NCBI GenBank assembly: GCA_035582835.1
Contig: JAYKAV010003143.1
Location: 2,419,673 to 2,483,672 of the forward strand
DNA: 64,000 nt
From: Phoebastria nigripes
Lineage: Eukaryota > Chordata > Aves > Procellariiformes > Diomedeidae
Direction: 5' to 3'
In this document: positions 1 to 12,199 of the stretch, in pieces
Numbering within the stretch: position 1 is the first letter of the stretch
How the letters are laid out: each line of letters begins with the position of its first letter
Translations under genes and position numbers: made by a program
Notes under the pieces: model-generated
The model's database searches: none
What the model was told of the DNA's origin: nothing
The model's input: the letters and a program-made list of their open reading frames with translations, nothing else

Positions 1-130
1 GCTCCGCTAAGCAGACTTCATCACTGACTGGCATGGACTGAAAATGAAGTTTGAAGATCTCCCCGCGAGTGGCTGCATCTGGCAACGGCACATAGATAAT
101 TCTGTCTATTCGTCCTGGTCTCAGCAAGGC
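1..130 (-). CDS. AFG2A: SPATA5/AFG2A, internal exon (D2 AAA+ domain), partial
   Basis: Read on the minus strand from 130 to 1, the exon is open for 43 codons plus one base. It begins [18 protein letters not shown], followed by [16 protein letters not shown] and SDEVCLAE. I recognise this as the C-terminal half of the second AAA+ module of SPATA5 (AFG2A), a relative of p97/VCP and yeast Afg2. The family acts as a hexameric ATPase in late cytoplasmic pre-60S ribosome maturation. RPGRID is the second region of homology, which carries the arginine fingers that act on the neighbouring subunit's ATP. The exon starts in frame directly after an AG acceptor, at the point where the conserved D-R-I-D-K segment should end in the upstream exon. 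It runs off the window at position 1, so its donor and the last ~70 residues are outside. Family membership is firm; the exon number is not known from this sequence. Confidence 0.93.
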
Positions 131-165
131 CTGCAATGAAAGCATCACAGGAAAAGTTATAGCAT
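131..165 (-). other. 3' splice site of the SPATA5 intron
   Basis: On the minus strand the bases before the exon read as a pyrimidine-rich stretch (CTTTTCCTGTGATGCTTTC) ending ATTGCAG, with the exon starting GCC. An adenine-rich TATAAC about 25-30 nt upstream could be the branch point. The site fits phase 0 entry into the A of ALLRPGR, which supports both the exon boundary and the gene strand. Confidence 0.85.
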
Positions 166-3100
166 GTGGCATATCACATCAAGTAAGTAAAAATCACAAC
201 TCAATTAAAAACAACAACGCTGCCAAATAACCAACAATTTCAGCAAAAGCAAGAAGCTGCACAAGAACAATCAAGCTATGTGCAAGAGGGGTTATTCTCC
301 TATGTTAGAATGGATCAGTCACTGGGAAGACAGTAAGGCTACTCAGCTTGAGAAATACCAGTTTATGGAAAAAAGGAATCATAAAGGAACCATAGTCATT
401 TTCCTAAAATAATAATTGTAGGCTTGTTGCAAGGTGTGCTGGAATGTTAGGACTTGGCAGAAGGACAGGTGACAATGGACACATCCCAAGTTCAGATCTT
501 CAATCAAAACAACAAGGGGAGAAAAAAAGATTTTTGAAGTGAAGCTTACATTCTGGATTCATGTTGCTTTATGCCGAATTATTAGAGCTGCACATGCCTA
601 CAGAAGAGCAGATTACTCTGACAGTTTTTTTATGCAAAATAAGGTAACAATAGACAGAGACCAGTGATGCTCAGCTTCAAAAAGGGAGAAAAAAAACGAT
701 AGACTTGCAAAAGCACTATAGTTAATACATTTTAGGATCAGCTTTGAACTGTTGGAAAAACCCTGGTTTTTCCTTCTCTTATGCCACAAGACCATTGAAA
801 ATTCAACAGATGAATCCAGTTACAAGCTAAGGCCCCAACTTTGCAGTTTCATACACGTATATTGGCCCTTGCACTTTGGTTTCCCAGGGTTACTCAGACT
901 TTATATACATTGGGGAGGTGGGAGGGTGACAGAGCAAACTCTGGGCAGCAGTGACAGACAACGTAAGAGAGGACAATGGCCAAAAAGGGCAGCGTGGAGC
1001 GTTCAGACTGGACAGGAGAAAAAAAACTCTAGAAGAGAAGCACAGCCTCGGGGCAGGTCATTGGGGAGGCTGCGGAATCTGTCCTTGGGGGTCTTGTGGC
1101 TCGGCCAGACGAAGCCAAGCCGTCCCCAATCTGGTGCTCGTGACAGTCCCGAGTTGTGCAGGAGGGGGACTGCAGGGCCTCTGGAAGCCCCCTCCAACCA
1201 GCATTTCTGTGACTCCATGCTTTCTGGACAGGGTCAAAAAGTAAACATTATCTATATATAAAACAATTATATCCAATACATAGGAGAAGCCAAGCTCTTA
1301 AATTTATGAGAAGAGAGGAAGCTCTTTTCCCTATATTTCTAAAAATCTCCAAGATTTTTGAAAACTGTCTACAGTAAAAAAGTAGCCTTTCTTACTTGAC
1401 ATTTGAAAAAAAAAAAAAAGCCCTGTGCATAGCGAATGCACATAAATAGCATTTAAACTATTTTTTAAAAACTGAACAATGTTTATAAGATTCAGCATGT
1501 AACCTAAATTGTTTTTATGTTATGGTTCTCCCTTGGGCAGAGTAGTTTGAGTTCCAGATGACTAGAGATATTGCATGGCTGTCCTGGGCTGTCAGCCAAT
1601 AAGTCTTTTCCCAGCCTGATCATGTCAGTGAAAGTCATGCTGAAAAAATAGTAGGAAAGAGCTTTCCTTCCTGCACAGCATTGATCAAGTTAACACCCTT
1701 CCTAGAGTTTCTTTAAAAAGACTGCTGTGGTGCTTCAGAGTGGAAAAATGTATCCTGAACGTTAAGAGATGTCTTGTTATTTTTAAAACAGAAGAACATG
1801 AAAACGCTCAGCAGAAAGTGCACGGCACTGCANTGTGTTGCATCGAGCTATGTAAGGAAGGTTGTACTGGGTAGACTAAAGGTCCGTATCCAGCCCGATA
1901 CCCTCTCCCTGGCAGTAGCCAATGCTGGATCCCTACAAAAGAGAGCAAGAAGCAAGCCGTCCACTGATATCTCCTCAGCAGGCTGTGCTACTTTCCACAG
2001 CGCTCTTGATATATTCACCAAAAAACTCAACCCACTGATGATAACTCAACCAGTGTGTAATTCAGTGTCTAAATCATGTGTGTATCAGGATATTGCCATT
2101 TTTTGCCAACACACTTGAAAGAGAAATTTGCATGTTTCAAGACCAGGCTTGGAGGGAGAGGAATTATACTGCAATTGCGTTCTGCATGCTCTTAAGGAAA
2201 TGCCCATAGCTAATTCTATTATTTAGAAGAAACAAGAAATGTTCACATGAGTATGGTGGTGTGCCTCTTTTAAATCAAGGCAGGTTTAATCAGGAAGCCT
2301 AGATAATTAGAACATTTTCTAGAGCCAGCTTAGCATCACACTGATGAATGACCATGGCTGTTGTGCAAGTGGGAGAGGAAAAATGCTTGATGCCAATCAG
2401 CTGGGAGCAAGCGCTCCCCTGCATTGCATCGGCTTTCAGTTCTGAGATAGTCTTCTAACAGAACGGAGCACCCACACTTGCAAAGCACAATTGCAGATGT
2501 AAAAGAGTGAATATGGTTTTTTTGCTCAGTTACTAAAAATCGTATTTCCTCCAGTTTGTCCCAAATGCTTTGCGTTTTATATATAGTAATAGTTGGAGGC
2601 CCAAGTTTTAAACACGCTATCATTACTTTTTGTTACAATCAGGCCTAGGGACCTTATCCAAGACAGCCAGATGTGCTGGGAACTGTACAAAAAAAGCACA
2701 AGTCAGTCTCTGCAGCACTTGCTGCTTAAATAGACATAGAAAAAAGGAGAGGAGAGAAAATATTCTGTAACCTCACTTGAGAGAAGAGTCAAACTCCCTC
2801 CAGACCCCGGAGAGAAAAGCAAATTGAACTGAGAGCTGGTCTCCACCAGCCCTCCCGACAGTCCAGTTGGACGGGAAATGTGGTGACCCTGAGCACAGCC
2901 CGACTGGTCCTCACTCTGCCATCACCACCCTTGTCCCTTTGGCAAGCCGCCAGCCCCCTCCCCTCTATGCTCCTGAGGAACTAAAAGCGGAGGGAGAGAG
3001 TGAGGAAGGGGCCTGCCTTGACCCGTCCTGCGTTACTGGAGTGCAAATCGCCGGTGAGAAGTCATAGGTGGGCTGCAGAGCTGCTCTGCTGCTCGCTGGT

Positions 3101-6100
3101 CTGCAAGCAATCGGAGAGCAATGGCAAGTTGAGGCCATTCTCATTTGCAGGACATCATGTTGCACTCTCAGGCTTTTGTTCTCTGCATACTTCTCATGGA
3201 GATACTTTTCCTTTTTGGCCAAAATAATTCAGGACTCAGAACTGAGCTGCACGTAGAGGTTGGCAATAAGGCAACAAGATATCCCTCTTGATGTTTTTGC
3301 ACACTGAAGTTTCCTCTGGAGGAAAATGAGCTCTTTCTGGGTTGCTTAGAGAAGCCTACTGTGGCATTTGATGTGGACACCTGCAGCAGCAGTGCCAGCT
3401 TTAACACCAAGGCCCAGGTCATGTACTCCTGCTGCTGGCAGCAGTGCTGAGTTTGATGGGTGCTGGCACCACCTTTTTCCTCAACGCCACTTTTCTTACA
3501 GACCTAGAAGCTCTTTCTCTTCTCAGTGGGGTGNTGCGTGATGCAGGCTTCCCCACGGGAAGGGTTTTGGAGGTGGTTGCTCCAAGCGCGCCATGACTTT
3601 CACAGGCCGTTCCAGAAGATGGAGCTTCAGTCTTGCAATTTGCACTTTGAAAATTGCGAGGAGAGNGATAAGGACACCCAGGTCACCTCCGGACCAGCCC
3701 TGCTGCCCGTGGGGTGCACTGGGATCCGGCACTGACCCATTGGCGAGGCGGGAGGTGAAGCTGCCTGGGATTGATCCTCACTGCCGAGCTGGAGGAGGAG
3801 GAGGAGGAATTTGGCAGGAGAAGGCAGTGGCTTGGCTGTGCAGGAGGAGAGGCAGGTGGGGGAGGGTGAAGAGTTGAAGCAGGGCTGCAGGTTCAGGCAG
3901 ATATGAGCTGCCGGGAGTACAAAATTAACCGCTCGCGGCTGGGAGATGCAAAACTGATTTGAGGCTAGGAGCACACAGAAGGTGGGAAGTTGATGGGGCC
4001 AAAATTAATTGATGTGTGCGCAGAGCTACATAATTCACTGATGTTGAGATGTGAGGGTTGCATAATTTATGTAGGCCAGGAAGGGCACAAAATTAAGTAA
4101 TTGGGGTTTTGGTAGAAACCAGAATACTTCATACCATTAAGCAATTCTTTTGCAAGTTTATGTAGTTTTTTGTTGTTACCACAACAGTTATGAAAGGGGT
4201 CTAAGTGCACATGCACTGAAAGGTTACTAGTGGTACACAGATACAATATTCTTCAGGGGAGCACTAGGAAAGTGGGATAACCGTCATGTAATACATATCA
4301 TCAATAGCAAAAACACATTTTAATTAAGAAGAAACTGCTCCCCTTTCAAAAAGAAATGCTTAAATTCTTTGGTAATTAAAAGAGAATATTACTTCAAAAT
4401 ATATCACTGGAAAAGATAACTGGTGCAAAAATGTGTATTTTGTGTGCAATTATGAAGATAATTATTTCAGGAAAGAAAACTTAAATAGGTAAAAGCCAGG
4501 AAAATATTTGTGGTTCCTGTTAAGAATGGACTAGAATTAACCTTAGGGCTTTGCTAATTTTCCTCCTCCTCCTCTCTTTTTTTTTTTTAAGCATCCATCT
4601 TTAGTTAGCTTTTTCAAAGGATACTTGGCCATTTCAAGAATTACATTGTCAAACAATGCAGAATTATAACACTGACAGAAGCATATCCAGCTGATGAGCT
4701 TTCTGTGGGATAGAAAAAATAGCTTTCCTACTGACATACTTCTACAGCCATGCCTAACTCATCAAAATCATTCTTAATCAGATCTTATAACAAAATGCCA
4801 TACATAAACGGTGCAAGAGGGTAACCTGACATTAGAAACAATATAATTCTGGAAATGTGGCAAATTTGGACAAAATTTTTGTTAGCAAAACGTAACTTGC
4901 ATAGCAAACCATAAGCTGCAGAGTGAATGGCATATTGAGGTGTGTAAGAGAGAGCAAGTAGGTTCAGCAGGTAACAAAGTTCATCTGGAGAATCAATGTT
5001 ACTGCATGTTCTCTGCTGCAATCAATCTCCACAAGTAGGAACAGATTTTTATACTAAATTTAAGACATTTCCTTTCAAGTACATACATTTATTTTAATGC
5101 AGAACCTAAAAAATGCAACTAAAAGTTTAATCCTGCCTTTGGAGTCCATTGGGATTAGACCACAGATGAAAATGAGAAGACTGGAAATAACAGAACAATC
5201 TGTTTCCTTTGTAACTAAATCCTTCCAACTTAAATTAACAATTGCTATTTATGAACCCTGGTTGTGGTCCCTACTTACATGGACTCCCGAATATGAGAGG
5301 TACTCTATATCTTGTAATCTAATTTGGTAATGCAAATTTTTTTTTACTTTCATCATTACAGTATTTGAACATATGTAAAACATTTTAAAGTCAGTCATAT
5401 TCTTCCTGTAGTCTGTGCAAGCAGTAACTGTTTGTGAGATCCTTTCAGTGTTTTTGCCCACGTCAGGACAGATGTGTTGCAAGTGTGGAAAGTATTAAGG
5501 TAAAAGATAGGCTGAGGAAGTGAATTTGTTAACAACGATGAAAGGGCCTTCTTGTGCCATCACATTTATCTCTTGCAGGAGTGAAGTCAGCTCCCATAAA
5601 GGTGCTTCTCCTACGCTTTCGAGGCTCACCTTGGTGCCTGATATTTTCGTTCTCGCTCTGTGCCAGAGCAGGTCATGCTCCCAACACAACAGACCAGGAA
5701 GCGCTCGGCATTTTAGGATCTTTGAAAGTTTCAAGTACGGGAAGCTCATCCGTCCCGTTTGCTAGACAGGCTACTGGAGGCTTTTTGCAACTGTGGATTA
5801 ATTACCAAAATCAGAAGGTGCTGAGGGGAAAAGACACATTAGAGTATCACTATTAAGGACTTAAAAACCACAGTCCAGTGGAGAGCTAAATTTTATTGTT
5901 CCACAAGGTTTTTATTCCCCCTCCATCTGGTATGAGCTGCTTCAGGAGGCAACCTCGAACTCCTCTGTTTCAGGTGACACGCTTATTTGCTGTGTCACAA
6001 GGCTGGAGTCTTGTATTTACAGGCTCCTGAGTCAAGCGATACTGCTTTTTTCTTGCCAAGAGCCCCTTTCCCCACACTCTTCCTCCTCCCCACCTTCTTC

Positions 6101-9100
6101 CTTCTGTGCCAACGTCTGTCACCACTGTCAGCACATGCCAACACCTCTAACCAGTTCCCCTCTTTGATGACTTGTTTGCTGGTCACCACCCTTGTACTTC
6201 TCCCAAGATTTGTGCAGATTACTCTCTGTTGTCGTTACACAACAGCTACGATTCCTCTCAGGGTGGAGCAGTTTGCTTCTTTAACCTACAGTATATCCAC
6301 TACTTCAAAAACNGCATTTGCAAACAGAATTTTATTAGATATTATTGGAAACTAGCTCCTACAAAATGTTGCAGTCTCCTATTATCAGTCCCTATGCAAA
6401 GACTTCACCTTCCACATAGATTTCTAAAAATCAGGCTGTACAACCCTTCCGTCATGTCAGTCTTGCTCAAGACCTGGAGCATTGTGCAAGTTGACAAGAA
6501 AAGACATGATAGGTTTGACAGCAGGTGTTCAGGAAGAATGCGCACTATCAAGTGGCAGTGAGCACAGCGGGAACATTTTACTCAGGCATTAACCAGAAGT
6601 ACTAATTAAAGGCAGAGAACAAACATGTGGTTTGATACGAAACAGTAAACCAACTTGAACAGGGAAACAGTTTATATCATCCGAGACCAAACCAAGATGA
6701 AGCGATACGGAGAGTTAACCATCTGAAAAATAAGAATGCAATCTGTCCTTCACTGCTAAGCAGTCAAATGCCCCTGCTTGCGTAGGATTCATCTACTTGC
6801 TTTGCTTATCCTCCAGGTCTGCTACCATTAGTTAATCCTTTTCCTTCAACCACTGATTTTTACCCATTTCCAGTTCGTCTCGCCAACAGAGGGAAACTTT
6901 TCCATGTAATTCAATGTATCTTCTGGAATTGCTCTCTTTGCTGGCTACCAACAGGAACTAACACCTTCAGCTATCACTACAGATCAGTCTCTTAGTTATT
7001 ACAGCAAAACACAGTTTACCCTACAGTTCCCGTATGCAGAAAAATAACAAATTCATCTTTCCTTATAAAATGACACCTGGGGAAAGAACTGCCTTGAATC
7101 AATAGAAACCATTGGCATCACTTGCTTGAACGACATACCCTGCTTCACAGCAAATCAGTCATTTCCACTAATGGTGGTGATTTTAAACAGATATGAGAGT
7201 TATTTAAATAACTAAGTTATAAATAGGCAGTGCTAAAAGTGCTTCAAGAAAGCAAAAATTTCCAGGGTTGATATGAAAGCATATCGAGCCTCCACATGGC
7301 CAAAGCATTCAGAATTGCTTTTGATTTTATTTTATTTTCTTTCCCTGACGTCTGCTGTCAGGCATGGATGAGGTCCCACTGTGGGCTGAGTCCCTAACCA
7401 CCACCACCACCACGCTACCACCACGCAGCACCCGCCACACGGCCGGCTCGTATGTCCCAGCACCCAGCAGTGCTGCCTGCAGTCTGGCATCTGCACCACA
7501 GCCCTTGCCTCGCTGCCAAACCACTGGGTTTCGGGCTGCTCTGGGCTGGAGGTAGCTGTGCCTCTGCCTTTGGGGATATGGCACTAAGCGTGTAGCACCA
7601 GCAATTATTCAGCTGCCTTATCTTGCCTATACAGCTCAGTGAAGAGGCTGCTGTGCCCTCCTGCCTCTTCCTAAGCTCACCTCCCACGGTCCCTCCTGCA
7701 CCACGGGCTGCACTCCTGCGACAGACAGCAGCCGTGGTCACGCGTGGAGAAGGGGCAGCAGGGACGAGGGATGGGTTGTAGGGTTACCGCCTCTCCATCA
7801 TCTAAAGAAACTGTTTGTGGATGCAAAGGAGAAAAACTCTGCAAAAAGTCAGGCTTGTATTTCCAAACCTGCACAAAGCTGGACGCACCAAAGTATTCTC
7901 ATCTTTTTAATCAGAGCAACATCAGTGTCCCAACCGCTGTACATCACAGTCCTGCCACTGACAGAGTTTGATTAATATAGCTAATTCAAGGGGAATCGTG
8001 GAGAAAGAAGACTTGAGGAGACTTGTTTCGTTGCAGCAATGAGACCATGTAAACACAACTGTGGAACAATGTGCTCCTTGGCCCATGCAGACAATACCAG
8101 AGCACGTTTTTATGTGGTTTTGTTCAGATAGGATTAAAATATCTCAAGAAACCGAGTTTTAATCATTTCTCTTGGCAGAAACATCTGCAGGCAGATATTC
8201 TGCAGCTGCAGAACCAGTATCTCCCATGCTTTTTTTTCCTGATATTTCAAACAGTTAAATTGGCCAGTTGGCACAAATTACTACAGTGCTCATTGGGAGC
8301 CAAGCTTTGCCCAGGCCTCCATCTATAAAAGTCTAAACCTGTCAGTAACACAGCACATTTTCAATGCAGTAAAAGCAGTGCAAATCCAAGCAACCCTACT
8401 GATACGATTCCAGATACTCCAGTTTGGCACCACAGAAATTCAGCTCCAAATTAAGCCTCTTACGTGTATTCAAAGACATGGAGGCATCAACAGGGAATCA
8501 GGCTCTCCTCCCCTCTGCTTTGTGAATATGGTCTCAGAAAAAACTGAAGCAATTTAGCAGATTCTCCACAATCTGCCCATATTTTCAGGACACTCAAACA
8601 CACGTTTTCAAGCCACAAACTCTATAAAAAACAGCGCCCAACCTTTCTTCCTCTGCTCGTTCAGGCTGCAGCTGCGCCATTCTCTCCTTGTACCCATGCT
8701 GAGCGGCAGAGTCTCGGCTCAGGGCTGCGGCTCTGGCTTCCTTTGCAAGGGGGATTTCAGACACAAGATCTTGTTCTCTCCCCATGTTCAATCTGAGCAG
8801 TCTTACCACAGTGGCGTGTGGACAGAGGATGTCCCAATTTTTGGCTGTTTTCCTGCAATTTTACTAAGGAGCAGGAGCGATCTAGTCCTTTGCCACTTGC
8901 TGGGTCTCACAGAGAGGTTTTGATGTGGAGAAGGCACTGGAACTCCCCCTGTTCTCCTCTAAACACTATGCAGCTCTTCCTCCCCCACTTCTAATAAAAT
9001 GATTTTTAGTAAAGTTAAAATTAACTGAAGGGAAAAAAAAAAAATCTATCATCAGCTAATAAACAACGTAACACACCCTCTTCAGTGTATGTTTACATAA

Positions 9101-9425
9101 GAGAGCCCTCCGTGCTCCTGTCTAAGAGGTGCAAAACCTCAGGAATGTCAGTTCTTTTTTTCTTTTCCCTCCTTTTTTGGGGTGGGGGTTTAATAAAAGA
9201 ACCCCTTTAGAAAAGATAACAATTACATGTAATGGAACCTGGAACCAGACTCTTTTGGCAATTAATCACCCAGGAGCCGTTGCAATCCTGCAGGCTGTTT
9301 CTGACAGATTTTGAGAGCTTTACAGGAATCACTGGGAGAAGATGTGCCTGGGCTGGCTTCTGACAGGGACCGATCATGTACAAAGTGGATTGTTGGTTTT
9401 GGGGTTTTTTTTTAGTTTGTGTATT
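166..9425. other. Intronic, no recognisable gene or transposon
   Basis: Mostly AT-rich non-coding sequence. GC-richer patches lie near 1000-1230, 2790-3070, 3530-3900 and 7370-7780, and these produce chance open frames on both strands. The frames lack domain structure, splice context or family resemblance. Isolated n bases occur at 1833, 3534, 3666 and 6313. Confidence 0.6.
7398..7425. repeat. Short (CCA)n microsatellite
   Basis: Five CCA units in a row are followed, after a short interruption, by two more. The minus-strand poly-Val in the overlapping open frame is a by-product of this repeat. Confidence 0.7.
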
Positions 9426-9427
9426 CA

Positions 9428-9463
9428 TACACACACACACACACATACATATACACACACACA
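9428..9463. repeat. (CA)n microsatellite, interrupted
   Basis: Two CA runs are separated by ATACATAT. They lie about 110 bases upstream of the first assembly gap. Confidence 0.85.
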
Positions 9464-9550
9464 GAGACGTGTGCACCCATATACACATTTCTATAGGAGT
9501 CTTTCTTTACATACATGGAACAACTGCAGAACTCATTTCTTAGCCTAGAG

Positions 9551-9571
9551 GCAAAAAAGAAAAAGAAAGAA
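9551..9571. repeat. A-rich purine tract at left edge of gap
   Basis: An A/G-only tract (GCAAAAAAGAAAAAGAAAGAA) runs straight into the N gap. Together with the T run on the far side it shows that the gap lies in simple sequence. Confidence 0.7.
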
Positions 9572-9816
9572 NNNNNNNNNNNNNNNNNNNNNNNNNNNNN
9601 NNNNNNNNNNNNNNNNNNNNNNNNNNNNNNNNNNNNNNNNNNNNNNNNNNNNNNNNNNNNNNNNNNNNNNNNNNNNNNNNNNNNNNNNNNNNNNNNNNNN
9701 NNNNNNNNNNNNNNNNNNNNNNNNNNNNNNNNNNNNNNNNNNNNNNNNNNNNNNNNNNNNNNNNNNNNNNNNNNNNNNNNNNNNNNNNNNNNNNNNNNNN
9801 NNNNNNNNNNNNNNNN
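9572..9816. other. Assembly gap, 245 N
   Basis: A run of N. The open frames that appear to cross it are not real. The flanks differ: purine A/G on the left, 39 T on the right. Confidence 0.98.
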
Positions 9817-9855
<39 letters not shown>

Positions 9856-9913
9856 CTGAGGGAGGAGAAAGGGAAAGCAGAAAGGAGAGGAAAGAGAAGG
9901 AAAAGGAAGGAAA
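9817..9913. repeat. Poly-T (39) followed by GA-rich tract
   Basis: Thirty-nine T (9817-9855) are followed by about 55 bases that are almost all G and A (GGGAGGAGAAAGGG and so on). The switch from pure T to pure purine is abrupt and lies next to a gap. Confidence 0.8.
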
Positions 9914-12199
9914 ATACCACAATTATAACAGCTGGATGACAGAGGTTAGCATAGCTCTGACAGATGTTACCATGTAACCTCAAAATGACATGTTAGAGAA
10001 AAAAAAAAACCACCAAACCTGTTCCTTGTAGGAAAGAGAATTTTGAACTCCTGCCAAAATATTACAATTCTCCTCAGAAGCTTTCGAACGCTGTAACAAT
10101 GATCTACCATATAATACAATATTTTCCATACATAAGCTATGCTTTTATATTACCATTGCTCTGACTGATTAAATTACCAGCACGGGATGAGATTCTTTTC
10201 AGAGAGACAACTGAGCCTCAAATGACAAAAATCCACAGCAGGTCAGCTCCATCAGGACCTGCCTTGTAACAGCTTTTCATCTCCTACGTTCTGTTTTCAT
10301 AGGATTCATTAACAGGACATGCTCTGAACACTCCTCAAGACTGAATACTTCAGTGTGTGACAAACAGCAGTAAAAACGTGCTGCACACAAGAAGATGTAT
10401 TTGTAAAGCTGCATGATCCATTTTATATAACCTTTTGTCATATCAGNTTCTATATTGCTTACACCTGGTTACTTCAGTGACTACCCCACTACAAAGATCT
10501 TGATGACTTTACCTGGCCCGTGACCACACTTTACAGACCTGTCCAACAAACTACAGCTAAACAAAGTGTAGAAGAAATGTTCATGGAACAAAACAGGTAT
10601 GTGAAACAAGCTGCTTCCAAAGAAAGAAGAGATCGGCAGAGAGGTAGGCAACATCAATGAAACAATTCAGAAACGGTTTCAAAAGGAAATCAATGACTTG
10701 CTGTCGTTACAGCCAACACTGTGGCAGAAAAAAAATAGTTTCTGGTTTTCATTATTTGAAAGATCTTATTTTACTACCATGGCTCTGGTAGACCATTTGA
10801 AGCAATGAAGTAGATACTGGTCACGATAACTGTAAGCTAAAGGAAAAGTCATTCAATGTGTAGAGAGAATAAAGTCATGATATAAGAAATATCACTCATT
10901 TGTACTTGAAATTGGAAACAAAGGTGATCTCGCCTTTTTAAAATCTGTCCTGAGACTTACATTCCAAAAAGACAGGGAGTGAAACAAACAAATCCTGGTT
11001 TAAACCCCTCTCTTTGGGAGGTACAGCCCTCCCGCCCCTTCGTAACTAACACATACTGTGTACAGTCCAGTTGCCTATACCATTTGAGACCGGCTAAGGT
11101 ATCTTAGGTATCTCCCTGAGGCTGGCAGGTATTACCAATGAGGCTTTCTCCCTGCCAAGGGGATAGCTGGTGGCCAGGCAGGAGCCTGCTGAGCAGAACA
11201 AACAGCACAGGATGCCTCTGTTCAGGCCACCGAATCCCAACCATGCTTTTGATATAGGAACAACCAGAAGACACACTGTAGGTTTTTAACTCACTACCCT
11301 GCAGTCCAGATGTCTGAACACCAATGAAGCCCTCTCCCCCTTTCAAAAAATGCACTCTTAATCAATTTTTTAGTTATAAATTGAGGAGAAAAAAAGAAAC
11401 AGATAAGTATATACCATANGAAAGAAGCCTCTAACCAGCATCTGCAAAGCGGTGCGCGCGCAGCGAAGCACCGCTTGATGTAGGACATCTAGCATCAGAC
11501 ATGCAACATGAGTATTTAAACACGGCCATGCAGCTAAGGAGCCTTTCTGGGGCCAGACGAGCACATCAGGGAAGAAGATGTGGGAACAGCCAGATGCGGT
11601 CACCGAGGACGCCACCGGTGTAACAGCGCAGGTGACGCAGTTCCAGAGATTGAGAAAGTGTGGGTTATACCGAAGAACTGCATGCTTGACTATAAAATCC
11701 CAGATAGCTACATGCCAGGATATTAATATAGTCAAGACACAGCCTAATTAAGAACAGCGGTGCACTGGCTGGGTCAGAAGCCAAGATACTCTGCTTGAAG
11801 AAAAGGCCCCGGCAGACATGCCTTCTCTTATTATTGCAAGCAGACAATCACTGACTTCCTCCACCCGGATGCAGGAAGACAACCTGGTGGTTTTCTCCCT
11901 CATACCGGCAGAAACCACTTTGTGTGTTGATCTTAGAAACTTGTGGGTGGTGCTGAGTTTACATAAATTACAGTGCTTACTGCAGCTGCCAGTTGCAAGT
12001 GACAGATAGAGCTTGGACTCTGGGATTAAAATATATACTTTCTAGTCATTAGGCCTGGAGCGGTGCTGATAAAAGTCCTGAAATCATTTTACAGGTCTGC
12101 CAAGTGTTTATAGCCCCTAATAGACATGAAATATTAGATGAAAACCTTTGGTGCCACCCAACTCACATTTTTTTCCTTATACTGCCAAGAGTTCCTTCA
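9914..12199. other. Intronic, nothing recognised apart from one hairpin
   Basis: AT-rich non-coding sequence with isolated n at 10447 and 11420. The one structure noted, at 11447-11476, is listed separately. Minus-strand open frames of 60-121 codons in 11.1-11.85 kb have no family resemblance and overlap one another. Confidence 0.55.
11447..11476. other. 9-bp GC-rich inverted repeat (hairpin)
   Basis: AAGCGGTGC (11447-11455) and GCACCGCTT (11468-11476) are perfect inverted copies around a 12-base loop (GCGCGCAGCGAA). The locus has an unusually dense CpG cluster for the surrounding sequence. No function is evident. Confidence 0.6.

Noticed and set aside
752..1261. 169-codon open frame on the plus strand
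   Set aside because: Lies in a GC-richer patch with long frames on both strands; no recognisable family.
8010..8050. Minus-strand L-I-A-A-T similar to the SPATA5 L-A-A-T-N-R-P-D motif
   Set aside because: Following residues are K-Q-V, not N-R-P-D, and flanking sequence does not match SPATA5.
9515..9983. Open frames across 9572-9816
   Set aside because: They run through N and homopolymer sequence.
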